Counted from the first letter of the stretch, positions 44,739 to 53,979 are shown. The stretch: DNA of 64,000 bases from Tractidigestivibacter scatoligenes (GCF_001494635.1 NZ_LOJF01000009.1:434001-498000); one strand, 5' to 3'. The notes: generated by a model not told the origin, from the letters alone. Numbers and translations: made by a program.

Positions 44739-46091
44739 CTACTTGAACGTGATCTTGATGCCGCCAGAGCCCTTGCCGCCGCCCCTGCGCGAGAAGAGCC
44801 CGTGCAGCCGCGCACCGTAGCGCTTGAATCGGTGGTTGATGCTCTCGCCGCTGGTCGAGCGCAGGCCCAGAAGCGGCGCCGCGCACAGCGTGGGCAGGAA
44901 GTACTCGATGGCGCGCCAGAGCACGAAGCCCGCCGAGGCCTGCGCGCCAAACATCTTGCCAAAGAGCAGGGCAAAGCCGCCCTCGGCGCCGCCGGTGCCG
45001 CCGGGCAGAGGGATGGCGGAAGTGAGCAGCTCGAGCATCGAGCCGGACGCCAGGCAGGTGATGAGGTCAGCCTCCTTGCCAAAGGCATTGAGCACAAACC
45101 ACGGCAGTGCGTAGAGGCAGCCCAGCTGCAGCAGGGTGAGCACCAGCACGCCAATGAGGTCACCCCTGTTCTTGGCGGCAGACTTGAAGCCGTCGGAGAA
45201 CTCCATGATCTGGTTGTTCACGACCTGGTACCAGTGGTCGTAGTCCTTCACCCAACCGTGCTTGTTGGCAAAGCGCAGCACCCAGTTGCCAATGCTCGAG
45301 AAGAACTTGGGGTAAGCGCAGATGGCAAACAGCACCACGCACTCCAGAATCTTAAAGGCAAAGAGCAGGATGCCAATGATGATGAAGTCGCCAAAGGAGT
45401 TGAGGAAGTAGTCAAGCCGGAAGATGAGCATGATGGCCGCAAAGATGCCCTCGCCCGCCTCGTACATGATGAAGCGCGTGGAGTGGAGCGCGCCGGCGCC
45501 GCCAACGGAAAGGCCCGAGCGGGTAAGGCGGTAGATCTGCGCCGGTGCGGCACCCATGCCGTTGGGCGTGAGGTTCATGAAGAAGATGCCTGCCGCCTCA
45601 ACGCTCATGAGGTCGCGTACGCCCACGGGAGAGTTGGGATCTGCGACAACCGAAAGCACGTAGGCAGAGACGCCTATGGCGTAGTAGACCAGGTAACAGA
45701 GGGCGCCACGCAGGATCCAGGAGCTGTCGACCTGCGAGAGGCTGCTGAGAAACACGTCCATCTGGCCGGAGAAGATAAGGTACGCCAGGTAGGCAAGCGT
45801 GACGATGCCGAGAAATACCAGGCTCTTGTGCACCTGGCCCATGCTCTGCTTGTCGGCCTCGCGGTCCTGGGCAGATACCGCCTTCACGGCGTTGACGCGG
45901 TACTTGACCTTGGCGCCAGCGCCCGCTTTGGGGGCGCTGCCAGCGGCGGCCTTGGGGGCAGCACCGGTGGCTTTGGGAGCAAGCTTTGCCTTGGACTTGG
46001 CGGGGCTCACCTTGGCACCAACGACCTGTGGCTTTGGAGCCTTGGGGCGCTTTTGCGCCGCAGGGACATTCTTATCGGCGTCCTCTGCCAC
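44739..46091 (-). CDS. Lysylphosphatidylglycerol synthase TM region/UPF0104-like membrane protein
   Basis: The 450-aa protein has an 80-residue Lys/Ala/Pro-rich cytoplasmic lead (repeated APKA, KAG) and then eight or so membrane helices. It carries the LPG_synthase_TM signatures GAAPAQIYRLTRSGLS, LTSAIPLPGGTGGAEGGFALLF and the C-terminal RAIEYFLPTL. It has no GNAT-type synthase domain, so it is probably a flippase or glycolipid-related membrane protein and not MprF. The GTG at 46091 is taken as start because GGAGGGG lies seven bases upstream; longer readings begin with non-standard codons. The basic low-complexity lead is unusual. Confidence 0.83.
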   Translation of the reverse strand: MAEDADKNVPAAQKRPKAPKPQVVGAKVSPAKSKAKLAPKATGAAPKAAAGSAPKAGAGAKVKYRVNAVKAVSAQDREADKQSMGQVHKSLVFLGIVTLAYLAYLIFSGQMDVFLSSLSQVDSSWILRGALCYLVYYAIGVSAYVLSVVADPNSPVGVRDLMSVEAAGIFFMNLTPNGMGAAPAQIYRLTRSGLSVGGAGALHSTRFIMYEAGEGIFAAIMLIFRLDYFLNSFGDFIIIGILLFAFKILECVVLFAICAYPKFFSSIGNWVLRFANKHGWVKDYDHWYQVVNNQIMEFSDGFKSAAKNRGDLIGVLVLTLLQLGCLYALPWFVLNAFGKEADLITCLASGSMLELLTSAIPLPGGTGGAEGGFALLFGKMFGAQASAGFVLWRAIEYFLPTLCAAPLLGLRSTSGESINHRFKRYGARLHGLFSRRGGGKGSGGIKITFK

Positions 46092-46160
46092 AAACCCCTC
46101 CGACCCGCCAGTCCCAGGCAAGCGCCGTGGGCGTCGACCGACTACATCATTAGAGCTAGC

Positions 46161-47252
46161 CTATCGATTATAGGCCACCGGGTCTGGTTCCACGATTCCT
46201 CCGCCCAGGCAGACGAGACCCCCATAGATGACGGCAGACTGCCCCGGCGCCACCGTGCGCACGGGTTCGGGGAAGCTCACGCGGGCGCGCCCGCCGTCAA
46301 GCACCTCCACGCGCGCCTCTCGAAGCTCGCCCGTGTGTCTCGTCCTCACAAGATAAGTGCCGTCCAAAGGGGGCTCGCCAGCAATCCAGTGCACGTCGGA
46401 GAGGTCGAGCTGTGTGCACCAGAGGCCGGGGCAGGCCGGGTTGGCAGTCACGTAGACCACGTTCTTCTCGGTATCCGTCGAGACCACATAGCGAGCGGGG
46501 CCGCCGCCCAGGTCGAGCCCCTTGCGCTGGCCCACCGTGAACAGGAAGGCGCCGTCGTGATGACCCAGGACGCGACCCGTCTCCCACTCGACGATGTCCC
46601 CAGCACGGCGCTCGAGCGTGTCCAGGAGGAAGGTGCGAATGCCCACGGGTCCCACGAAGCAGATGCCGTCGGAGTCCGGCTTGGACTCCACGCCCAAGCC
46701 CCTCTCGGCGCACATGCGGCGCACCTCGGCCTTGTCGCGCACCTCACCCACAGGGAAGAGCGTGCGCGAGAAGGCCTCCTCCCCTACGCGCCAGAGAAAG
46801 TAGGTCTGGTCCTTGTGCTCGTCCACAGCGCGCAGGAGCTGCGTGGCACCCGTCGCGGGGTCCTGGTACACGCGGGCGTAGTGTCCCGTGGCGATGAGGT
46901 CCGCGCCGCGTGCGAAGGCACGGTCGGCGAAGGTGCCAAACTTGACGGTCTGGTTGCACATCACGTCGGGGTTGGGTGTGAGGCCGTGCGCGTAGGCGTC
47001 CACCAGGTAGTCCACAACGGTGCGCTGGTACTCCTCCTCGCAGTCCCAGACCTCGAGGCCAATGCCCAGGGTCACAGCAACGCGCTCGGCGTCCGCAAGG
47101 TCGTCTGCCCAAGGGCAGCGGTACCCCGGCAGGTCGCGCGACCAGTTGCGCATGTAGACGGCCGTGACGTCATAGCCCTGCTCCACAAGGAGCGCGGCAG
47201 AGAGCGCCGAGTCCACGCCTCCGGAGAGGCCGAGAAAGACCTTCTCGCCCAT
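46161..47252 (-). CDS. mnmA: tRNA-specific 2-thiouridylase MnmA
   Basis: MnmA thiolates U34 of tRNA-Lys, -Glu and -Gln. The PP-loop is GLSGGVDS (8-15), the first catalytic Cys is in MCNQTVKFG (about residue 99) and the second in GICFVGPVG. TGHYARV and SKPDSDG are further signatures. The length of 363 aa is normal. Its ATG overlaps the stop of the cysteine desulfurase gene (TAATG), so the sulfur donor and the thiolase are made together. Confidence 0.95.
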   Translation of the reverse strand: MGEKVFLGLSGGVDSALSAALLVEQGYDVTAVYMRNWSRDLPGYRCPWADDLADAERVAVTLGIGLEVWDCEEEYQRTVVDYLVDAYAHGLTPNPDVMCNQTVKFGTFADRAFARGADLIATGHYARVYQDPATGATQLLRAVDEHKDQTYFLWRVGEEAFSRTLFPVGEVRDKAEVRRMCAERGLGVESKPDSDGICFVGPVGIRTFLLDTLERRAGDIVEWETGRVLGHHDGAFLFTVGQRKGLDLGGGPARYVVSTDTEKNVVYVTANPACPGLWCTQLDLSDVHWIAGEPPLDGTYLVRTRHTGELREARVEVLDGGRARVSFPEPVRTVAPGQSAVIYGGLVCLGGGIVEPDPVAYNR

Positions 47253-48520
47253 TAGCGTCTCCTCCCCACTGCCAGGCCACCGGCACGGTTGAGCATGTCC
47301 TCCTGCGTGATGCCCGTGCGCTGCATCTCCGTGCGCACGGCGTCTGCAATCTGCTCCGCGGCGTAGTCGATGTCGTCCATGCTGGTTTGCCGACCCATCG
47401 TGATGCGGAGGCTCCCCGCCGAGACCTCCGGGGGCAGCCCCATAGCGTGAAGGACGTGGCTCTCGCGCATGCGGCTGGCCGCGCAGGCGCTGCCCGTCCC
47501 AACAGAGACCCCGCGGCGCTCGAGAAGCACCACCAGGCGCCTGGCCTCGAGGCCGGGAAAGCTCACGTGGAGAAGGCCGGGAAGGCGGTGCTTGGGGCTT
47601 CTCGGCCCCGAGACCACCATGCCGGGGAACTCGTCCGCAAGGGCGCGCTCAAGCCGCAAACGCAGCGCCTCCTCGCGGCGGCACTCCTCGGCGCGGCAGC
47701 CCTGCGCGATTGAGAGCGCGGCAGCGAACCCCACCGCACCGGCAACGTTCTCGGTGCCGGAGCGCACGCCGCCCTCCTGGCCGCCGCCGAGGACCAGAGG
47801 GCGCAGGCGCACACCCTCCCCCGCCCAGAGGACGCCCACCTGCTTTGGCCCGTAGACCTTTGCGGCAGAGAGGGTGACCATGTCGGCCCCAAGCGAGGTC
47901 ACGTTGCACGAGAGCGAGCCGGCGGCCTGCGAGGCATCCGTGTGCAGCCACAGGGGCACGCGGCTCCCCTCGGCCAGGCGCTGCTGGCGCACCACGGCGA
48001 CCCTGCGGGCAATCTCTCGCACGGGCTGCACGGCGCCCACCTCGCCATTTGCAAGCTCAACCGAGACGAGCTGCGTGGTGGGGCCAATGGCCGCGCACAG
48101 CCGCTCCGGGTCAACGCGGCTGTCGGCGCCCACGCTCACCACCACGGCATCGCGTGCCTGGGCGCAGGCGAGGACGGACTCATGCTCGGCGGCGTCGGTC
48201 ACAACGCCACCGTCCGCTGCCGCAAAGGCAAGGTTGTTGGCCTCGGTGGCGCCAGCGGTGAAGATGACGCCATCTGGCTTGGCGCCCATGAGGTGCGCAA
48301 TGTCCGCCCGCGCTCCCTCAACGGCATCTCGCGCCGCGCGGGCGCGGGCGTACGGGGCCGAGGGGTTCTCGAAGCAGCGTGTGAGGTAGGGCTCCATGGC
48401 CGAGAGGACCCTGGGGTCTAGCGGAGTGGCGGCAGCGTAGTCCAGGTAGACATCGCGGGCAGGGGCAGGCGCGCCCGCGCCGCTCGTGGCCTGCACCTGC
48501 GCGGCAGACCGTGGCACCAT
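47252..48520 (-). CDS. Cysteine desulfurase (IscS/NifS family)
   Basis: The 422-aa PLP enzyme removes sulfur from cysteine as a persulfide and most likely feeds MnmA encoded next. VYLDYAAATP opens the fold. The PLP site shows EANNLAF, HTDASQAAG and the Schiff-base Lys in LSAAKVYGPKQVG (usually SxHKxxGPKG; the preceding His is Ala here). The persulfide Cys is in VGTGSACAAS. The ATG at 48520 lies nine bases after the stop of the upstream gene with no strong ribosome site, so translation is probably coupled. An Fe-S scaffold gene is not adjacent, which supports the tRNA-thiolation role. Confidence 0.92.
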   Translation of the reverse strand: MVPRSAAQVQATSGAGAPAPARDVYLDYAAATPLDPRVLSAMEPYLTRCFENPSAPYARARAARDAVEGARADIAHLMGAKPDGVIFTAGATEANNLAFAAADGGVVTDAAEHESVLACAQARDAVVVSVGADSRVDPERLCAAIGPTTQLVSVELANGEVGAVQPVREIARRVAVVRQQRLAEGSRVPLWLHTDASQAAGSLSCNVTSLGADMVTLSAAKVYGPKQVGVLWAGEGVRLRPLVLGGGQEGGVRSGTENVAGAVGFAAALSIAQGCRAEECRREEALRLRLERALADEFPGMVVSGPRSPKHRLPGLLHVSFPGLEARRLVVLLERRGVSVGTGSACAASRMRESHVLHAMGLPPEVSAGSLRITMGRQTSMDDIDYAAEQIADAVRTEMQRTGITQEDMLNRAGGLAVGRRR

Positions 48521-48531
48521 GCGGTCGGGCG

Positions 48532-49437
48532 TCACTGCTCGTCGCCCCCAATGACGAGGTTCTGGAAGCGGTTGGCTATGAACTCGTCCGTGTAGTGCTC
48601 GTCCACCCACTGCTCGAAGGCGTTGCTCGCGGGGACGCCGGCGTCGCGCGCCGTCTTGCGGTTGAAGCATGCGAGCGTCATCCAGATGTCCGCCGCAAGG
48701 TAGACGCTCACCAGGATCACAAAGACCAGCTGGCGGTGAGAGGTGGGCATGCCAATGCGGTAGAGCAGGGGCGGCATGACCACGCGGCACCAGGTGAGCC
48801 CCAGGATGCCCCAAAAGAAGAGGAAGCGCCAGGCAACCCACTGGGTAATGTGGTCGGGCAGATACTCGTAGGTCCAGGACTCGGCGTGGAAGAGCGTTGC
48901 CATCGACCAGCCGGTGACCTGCTCCAGGATGCCACCCACCGCCATGGAGATGAGGAAGATCTGCCAGCCCTTGGCGTGGTGGCGGCGCATCTCAAAGCAG
49001 ATGAGCGTGAGGAACGTGGCCCCAAAGCCATAGAGTGGCGAGAAGGGCCCCCATACCAGGCCCACGCGGCTCTGCGTGAGGCCCGCCGTCACGAACATCC
49101 AGACCTCCTCGACGAAGAGGCCCGCGATGCAGCCAAGGAAGAAGACGATGATGACCTGGTAGAAGCCCAGGTGCATCTCGTCGAGATACGCCTCGATTGC
49201 GTCGTGCTCGGTGCGCATGACGGTGGCGCGACGCTGCGGCGCGGCCTTGTCGTCTATGCCCTTGAGGTCACGCTCGGCGACCTTCTCGGCAGCTTCTTCT
49301 GCCTCGTGCGCCTCCGAGACCTCTGACGCGTCGAGCTTCCTGCCCTGGCGCAGCCAGTCCGCAAAGTAACGGATCACGCGGACGAACCCCTCGACGATAA
49401 GGGCAATGAGGAGAAGCGTGAGAAGGCTGAGAATCAT
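48532..49437 (-). CDS. CmpB-type (putative ABC-transporter type IV) membrane protein
   Basis: The 301-aa protein has about six spans. After an N-terminal helix comes a charged cytoplasmic stretch (residues about 30-85, Glu/Ala-rich), then AGLFVEEVWMFVTAG, GLVWGPFSPLYGFGA and GGILEQVTGW, which match the PF06541-type family. Despite the family name no ATPase partner is nearby, so the role is unknown. AAAGGGAG precedes the start. The cysteine desulfurase gene starts 12 bases after its stop, so it heads a three-gene operon with the desulfurase and mnmA. Confidence 0.82.
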   Translation of the reverse strand: MILSLLTLLLIALIVEGFVRVIRYFADWLRQGRKLDASEVSEAHEAEEAAEKVAERDLKGIDDKAAPQRRATVMRTEHDAIEAYLDEMHLGFYQVIIVFFLGCIAGLFVEEVWMFVTAGLTQSRVGLVWGPFSPLYGFGATFLTLICFEMRRHHAKGWQIFLISMAVGGILEQVTGWSMATLFHAESWTYEYLPDHITQWVAWRFLFFWGILGLTWCRVVMPPLLYRIGMPTSHRQLVFVILVSVYLAADIWMTLACFNRKTARDAGVPASNAFEQWVDEHYTDEFIANRFQNLVIGGDEQ

Positions 49438-49631
49438 GGGGCGTCTCCCTTTGGGTGGGCGGTCAGGCGCGACTACCCGAGGGCTGCCGCCGCGGCGGTC
49501 TTGGATGCGTGACCACGCGCCCCCTTAGCATACGACACGACCGCCAGCGACGTCTCCAGAGATTCTTCTCGTCATTTTGTGGCTTCTACCTGCGGTGTTT
49601 ACAAGACCCTCAAAAAATTTCAAATTCTCGC

Positions 49632-49660
49632 TTGCATCGGCGCGACGGTTCCCGTATATT
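49632..49660 (+). promoter_or_regulatory. Promoter of the tRNA-Gly/tRNA-Cys genes
   Basis: TTGCAT (49632-49637) and TATATT (49655-49660) are 17 bp apart. They end 12 bp before the first tRNA base. Confidence 0.7.
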
Positions 49661-49672
49661 ATCCCCTGCGTC

Positions 49673-49748
49673 GCGGGCTTAGCGCAGTTGGTAGCGCGCC
49701 ACCTTGCCAAGGTGGAGGTCGCGGGTTCGAACCCCGTAGCCCGCTCCA
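49673..49748 (+). tRNA. tRNA-Gly (anticodon GCC)
   Basis: A 76-nt cloverleaf with acceptor GCGGGCT/AGCCCGC, T-arm GGTTCGAACCCC, anticodon loop cttGCCaag and an encoded CCA end. A short GGCCG hairpin with five U follows it at 49758-49780, which may end some transcripts before tRNA-Cys. Confidence 0.97.
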
Positions 49749-49785
49749 TGCATTTCCGGCCGGTGCAAATCGGCCTTTTTCATAT

Positions 49786-49859
49786 GGCGAAGTGGCCAAG
49801 TGGTAAGGCACGGGCCTGCAAAGCCCTTACCCCCGGTTCGAATCCGGGCTTCGCCTCCA
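49786..49859 (+). tRNA. tRNA-Cys (anticodon GCA)
   Basis: A 74-nt cloverleaf with acceptor GGCGAAG/CTTCGCC, anticodon loop ctGCAaa, T-loop GGTTCGAATCC and encoded CCA. It lies 37 bp after tRNA-Gly and shares its promoter. Confidence 0.97.
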
Positions 49860-49868
49860 GAAAAGAAC

Positions 49869-49896
49869 GGCACCCGTGAGAGCGGGTGCCTTTTTT
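49869..49896 (+). terminator. Intrinsic terminator after tRNA-Cys
   Basis: An 8-bp stem ggcacccg/cgggtgcc (49869-49876 with 49883-49890) is followed by six U. Confidence 0.92.
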
Positions 49897-50009
49897 GTTG
49901 CGCAGGATCTCTCGCCCGCGGCTCCTCGCCCGAGGTTGCCTGGCACTGCCTGATGAAGCCCGGTGTCGCCCAATGCCGCCCGAGGAGAGATTCCTGCAGC
50001 CCTGTGACT

Positions 50010-50190
50010 AAAATCGCACTTCGGGCGAGAAAATGACGCCCGAGAAGCCGTTATCGAAGCAATCACGTACAAAATTGCCCTTCCGGCGCCCAGATGACAC
50101 CGGAGACATCGTCTCGTACGAAATCCCGTCGGATACCACAGTTCAGGCGCCAGATTCTCGCCCGAGGCGCGTTTTTCTCACCGCCGTGCG
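50010..50190. repeat. 61-bp-period repeat array (site 2)
   Basis: Three degenerate units lie between the tRNA terminator and the STAS-HATPase stop. The core (cttcgggcg, cttccggcgcc, gttcaggcgcc) begins at 50019, 50080 and 50141, exactly 61 bp apart. The linkers gaagcaatcacgtacaaaa and cgtctcgtacgaaatc match those at 29341-29640. Each unit carries a weak gcc/ggc hairpin. Confidence 0.7.
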
Positions 50191-50191
50191 T

Positions 50192-50962
50192 CTACGCGCC
50201 AGCGCCACCCACGACACCGATCTTCTCGCGTACGGGCACAAGCTTCACCAGCCGCACCACGGTCCCCTTCCCCGAGGGCTTGCGCTTGATTGACACGGCA
50301 TCGGTGAGAAGGCGCATCAGGCGAATGCCGCGCCCACGCTCGGCGCCCGGGCCCGTATCGGGCGGCTCCTCGTCAGCGCCAAGCTCGAAGCCCTCGCCGC
50401 AATCTGCCACGTCTACCTCAATACGGTCGTCATAGGCAGTGACCGTAGCCAGCACGCCCCTGGCGCACGTGTGGTCAACGGCGTTGCCCAGGGCCTCGCC
50501 GCACGCAAGCGTCATATCAAAGATCTCATCCTCCGAGAAAGGCATGCCACGCATGAGCTCGCCCACATGGTCGCGGGCTTCGCCAAGGTGTACGGCATCC
50601 ACGGGAAACGTGGTGCGCCACAACGGCAGCACGGAAGGGTCGAGCTCCGAGACGGTCCGCTTGCTCCCGGCGCGCGAGACCGGCATGTAGTCCACAATGC
50701 GCATGAGCGCCAGGCTCATGTACACGCGCGGCCGCACGTTGGTGAGCGACAGCAGCCCACCCAGAGACCTCATGCGACGCAGCTCGGTAAGGACGAGCCC
50801 CAGCCCCGCGGAGTCCGCAAAGCCCACGTCATCCATGTTGAGCACGATGCGCCGGCAGCCATCAGTGATGAGCGCGTCGATGGTCCTTCTCAGCGCACCC
50901 ACGCTCGTCACGTCCAGGTCTCCCGCGACGTTCACAACGGCTATGTCCGGCATCCTCTCCAT
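50192..50962 (-). CDS. STAS-HATPase fusion: anti-sigma antagonist joined to RsbW-like kinase
   Basis: The 256-aa protein has an N-terminal STAS domain (residues 1-95) with the phosphorylatable serine in MDDVGFADSAG (Ser51), and a C-terminal GHKL kinase domain (about 110-245) with EALGNAVDHT (N box), DCGEGF (G1) and GRGIRLM (G2). In partner switching these two activities are normally separate proteins that bind each other, so this is the switch in one chain. The gene lies 72 bp after a PP2C-type phosphatase gene on the same strand, which would dephosphorylate the STAS serine. No sigma factor is encoded nearby. Confidence 0.88.
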   Translation of the reverse strand: MERMPDIAVVNVAGDLDVTSVGALRRTIDALITDGCRRIVLNMDDVGFADSAGLGLVLTELRRMRSLGGLLSLTNVRPRVYMSLALMRIVDYMPVSRAGSKRTVSELDPSVLPLWRTTFPVDAVHLGEARDHVGELMRGMPFSEDEIFDMTLACGEALGNAVDHTCARGVLATVTAYDDRIEVDVADCGEGFELGADEEPPDTGPGAERGRGIRLMRLLTDAVSIKRKPSGKGTVVRLVKLVPVREKIGVVGGAGA

Positions 50963-51034
50963 ACGGGAATGCTTCCCACAACACTTCCGGTATATGCCGA
51001 GAAGTGCGCGAACGACACGGCAGCGTCTCAGACC

Positions 51035-53263
51035 TTACGCGCCCGTACCAAGCTCGTCAAAGCGCACGGCGACCATCGAGACATCGTCGTTCAGATTGCG
51101 CCCCGTGAAGTCGTCCAGACGCGCCAGACAGCGGTCGAGAAGCCCGTCGAAGTCCCCAGCCGTCTCGGCAGACACCATGTCACGCAGGCCGTCGTCACCA
51201 AAGAACGCACCGGAGGGCGAGCGCGCCTCTGTGGTGCCGTCGGTGTAGAGGAAGAGGATGTCACCCTCGCAAAGCGTTGCCACGCCATCGCGGTACTCCA
51301 TGTCGTGGAAGGCGCCCACGACGCCGGACTGCACGTCGAGAAGGTCTATCTGGCGCGTTGCCGCCCGCACGAGCACCGCGGGCGGGTGCCCCGCCGAGCA
51401 GTACGTGAGCGTTGCCGCCGCAAGGTCCACGATGCCCACGAAGAGCGTCGCGAAGGTCTCGATGCGAGAGAAGCCGAGAAGGAACTCGTTGAGCGAGCGC
51501 ACCATGCGCGCGGGCGCGAGGCCCTCCCATGAGTACGCCCCCAGCGCCGTCTTGACGGCCGCCGAGACCGAGGCCGCCTCCACGCCCTTGCCCGAGACGT
51601 CGCCCATGATCACGCAGGCGCGTCGCCCCGGCAGGCGGATGAGGTCGTAGAAGTCGCCGCCCACGAAGGCGGACTCGGTTGCCGAGGAGTAGATTCCCTG
51701 GGCCGTGAGGCCATCCACGTGCTGCAGGACGTTGCGCATGCCCGTCTGTAGTGCCTGGGAGATGCGCTTGTCCTTCTCGCGCCTCTCCTCGCCCAGGAAG
51801 ATGTCGCGCACGTCGCCGGCAAGCGTGCCGAGAAACGAGAGCTCCCCCGCGTCCAGGGGCTCGGCGCCGTCCGGGCGCAGCACAAGGCAGCAGCGCCTCT
51901 CGCCAGCAAGCTTGCCTGCGTCCACGAGGGCGCCCACGCAAGGCTCCCCCAGGTCGCGCAGGACGTTAAAGACTGCCGTGCCCGCAAGCACGGGCACCAC
52001 GGCCAAGTCGTCCTCTACGTGGCCCTCCTCGATGGCGTCAAGGTCTATGGGCACGGCGCGCATGCCCGCAACGGGAAGCTCGGCAACCAGCACGCTCTGG
52101 TGGACGTTCTGCTCAAGCCGCACGTAGACGGCGTCGAGCTCCTCGGCCGCCTGCACGAAAGCCTGCTCGGCGCGCACGACAAGGTCCTCGTCGCCCTCGG
52201 AGGCATCCAGGAGCTCCTCTCGCAGCTCGGAGCCGCGCTGGTTGAGCCGCTCCGCTCTCTGCTGGCGCATGGTCGAAAAAGCCCCCATAAGCTGCACCGA
52301 GAGGTAGTGCGCAACCGAGTCGAGCAGGCGCGCATCGTCTGTGTCTAGAGGGCGTGGGCGAGACCAGCCCACCTCGATGATGGCAATAACGTGGCCACCA
52401 AACCACACCGGCACGGCGAAGAAGCTCGCGAAGGGCGGCAGCAGGCTCTTGCGAATGCGCAGGATCTCACGGGTCTCCTCGTCCACGACCTCGCTCACAC
52501 GGATCTTGCCCTGACGCAATGTCTGTGGCTCCGGGGGCTTCACGCGCAGGCGCAGCGCGTGGCCAGCGCGCGTGGCGAGGGTCTCGACCGACTTGCCGTA
52601 CGACATGAAGTGCGGCACGCGCGCACCCTCGAGCGACTTTGAAATGCCGCGCAGGTGAAAGCCGTCGGACTCGGCCAGGTAGACAATCGTGGCGTCGGCG
52701 TCCATGGTCTGCGTGATCTCCTCGAGCACGCGCGAGAAGAGCGTTGCCACGTCGCGCGAGTCCAGTGTGTCGAGAACGATGCGCAGGGCGCCTGCCAGGC
52801 GCTTGTTTGCTCGGCGCAGGTCCTCGAGGTCCCTCTCGCCCTGGTGCTCCTCAAGGCTTTGGCTCTCGGCCGGAAGCGCGACCGCCACGTACGTCTCGCC
52901 TGCCGCCTGCACCCGGTCGCAGCGGACCCTCAGGCGCATGGGTTCGCCCACGTGAGAGGCCATGGTCACCACCGCCGGCGTCCCATCGACGGGAAACGGC
53001 AGCGCGTCTATCGAGAAGGGCGCCTCGGGGTCAAAGCTGCCCGCCGGCGGGAAGAGCGTGCGCACGTCGGCGCCGACAATGCCCTCGGTCTCTCCGTGCG
53101 GCAGCAGGGACATTGCCTGGTCGTTGGCGAGAAGGACCCTCCCCGCCCCGTCGAAGGCCACCACAGCCTCCGAGGCGAGTTGCAGGAGCCGCGCGAAGGT
53201 GGCAGCGAGGCTGCCCTCGCCGATGCCCTCCACGCGCTTGGTGCTGAGTGCGTTCTTTGCCAC
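51035..53263 (-). CDS. PAS/GAF-PP2C (SpoIIE/RsbU-type) serine phosphatase
   Basis: The 742-aa sensor phosphatase has a PAS-like region (residues about 20-130, FARLLQLASEAVVAFDGAGRVLL), a GAF domain (about 160-320, with VPVWFGGHVIAIIEVGW), a less clear second GAF-like region (about 365-490) and a SpoIIE domain at the end. Metal-binding aspartates appear in FVGGDFYDLI, IMGDVSGKGVEAA and DDVSMVAVR. The GTG at 53263 is preceded by AGGAAGGGG and is preferred to a longer frame. It should dephosphorylate the STAS protein encoded next in response to a cytosolic signal; no membrane span is present. Confidence 0.88.
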   Translation of the reverse strand: MAKNALSTKRVEGIGEGSLAATFARLLQLASEAVVAFDGAGRVLLANDQAMSLLPHGETEGIVGADVRTLFPPAGSFDPEAPFSIDALPFPVDGTPAVVTMASHVGEPMRLRVRCDRVQAAGETYVAVALPAESQSLEEHQGERDLEDLRRANKRLAGALRIVLDTLDSRDVATLFSRVLEEITQTMDADATIVYLAESDGFHLRGISKSLEGARVPHFMSYGKSVETLATRAGHALRLRVKPPEPQTLRQGKIRVSEVVDEETREILRIRKSLLPPFASFFAVPVWFGGHVIAIIEVGWSRPRPLDTDDARLLDSVAHYLSVQLMGAFSTMRQQRAERLNQRGSELREELLDASEGDEDLVVRAEQAFVQAAEELDAVYVRLEQNVHQSVLVAELPVAGMRAVPIDLDAIEEGHVEDDLAVVPVLAGTAVFNVLRDLGEPCVGALVDAGKLAGERRCCLVLRPDGAEPLDAGELSFLGTLAGDVRDIFLGEERREKDKRISQALQTGMRNVLQHVDGLTAQGIYSSATESAFVGGDFYDLIRLPGRRACVIMGDVSGKGVEAASVSAAVKTALGAYSWEGLAPARMVRSLNEFLLGFSRIETFATLFVGIVDLAAATLTYCSAGHPPAVLVRAATRQIDLLDVQSGVVGAFHDMEYRDGVATLCEGDILFLYTDGTTEARSPSGAFFGDDGLRDMVSAETAGDFDGLLDRCLARLDDFTGRNLNDDVSMVAVRFDELGTGA

Positions 53264-53308
53264 GTGCCGCCCCTTCCTCGAAACCACAATCCCGGGCGGC
53301 AGGCCTGC

Positions 53309-53752
53309 TCACACGATCTGGCGCGGGGTGCAGAGCTCCTCCGCCGAGACCATCATAAGGCCGCTCTCGCGCAGCTTGATGGCAAGCGGCTCTCCCGTGA
53401 CCTTCACAATGTCGACGGTTCGACCGCCCATGGGACAGGTGTAAGCGTACTCCACGTTGAGGTCGGCCGAGGCCAGATGGTCGAGGAGGACCCCAAGGCC
53501 ACCAGGGACGTCTGAGACCTCGATGCCAACGACCTGCGTGAGCGTGGCATCGTAACCAAGGCCGAGCAACAGCGAGAGGGCGTCCTGCGGGCGGTCGCAC
53601 ACGATGCGTATGATGCCAAAGTCCGTGGTGTCCGCCACCATAAGCGCGTGAATTTGGATGTTGTTCGCACCCATGGCCCGGCTCATCTGGGCGAGTTTTC
53701 CCGGTTCGTTGGGCAGGCAGACGGTCAGCTGGTCGATCATCGCGCTCTCCAT
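53309..53752 (-). CDS. Tandem ACT-domain protein
   Basis: The 147-aa protein contains two ACT folds. The first begins IDQLTVCLPNEPGKLAQMSRAMG, and the second begins GIEVSDVPGGLGVLLDHLASADLNV (each cited as residues about 6-28 and 77-101). Such stand-alone ACT pairs bind amino acids and are often found beside phenylacetate-CoA ligase or indolepyruvate oxidoreductase genes in anaerobes. Here the paaK-like gene is 52 kb away. GAAGGGGAG precedes the start. The phosphatase gene follows after 45 bp, so the two may be co-transcribed. Confidence 0.85.
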   Translation of the reverse strand: MESAMIDQLTVCLPNEPGKLAQMSRAMGANNIQIHALMVADTTDFGIIRIVCDRPQDALSLLLGLGYDATLTQVVGIEVSDVPGGLGVLLDHLASADLNVEYAYTCPMGGRTVDIVKVTGEPLAIKLRESGLMMVSAEELCTPRQIV

Positions 53753-53947
53753 GGCGCTCCCCTTCCCGATAGTGCCGCGACGCCTGCGACGGCATCACGG
53801 CCGACAAGGAACTATGGGGGACATGGTCGCGCTTTCAGTTTTCATCTTGGTTGCGAGCGGGCTACGAATGGCGCATGAGACAAAGGGACTGTCCCTTTGT
53901 CTCATGCGGAGCGAAGGTTATCGCAGCCCCAAGGGACGTCGTGACAT

Positions 53948-53979
53948 AAAAAAGCGGGTCCCCGTTTCCGGGGACCCGC
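53948..53979 (-). terminator. Intrinsic terminator after tRNA-Leu
   Basis: A perfect 10-bp stem gcgggtcccc/ggggacccgc (53954-53963 with 53970-53979) is followed on the minus strand by six U. It lies 10 bp past the tRNA 3' end. Confidence 0.92.

Noticed and set aside
44739-46091. MprF lysylphosphatidylglycerol synthase
   Set aside because: Only the membrane flippase-like half is present; the C-terminal aminoacyl-transfer domain is absent.
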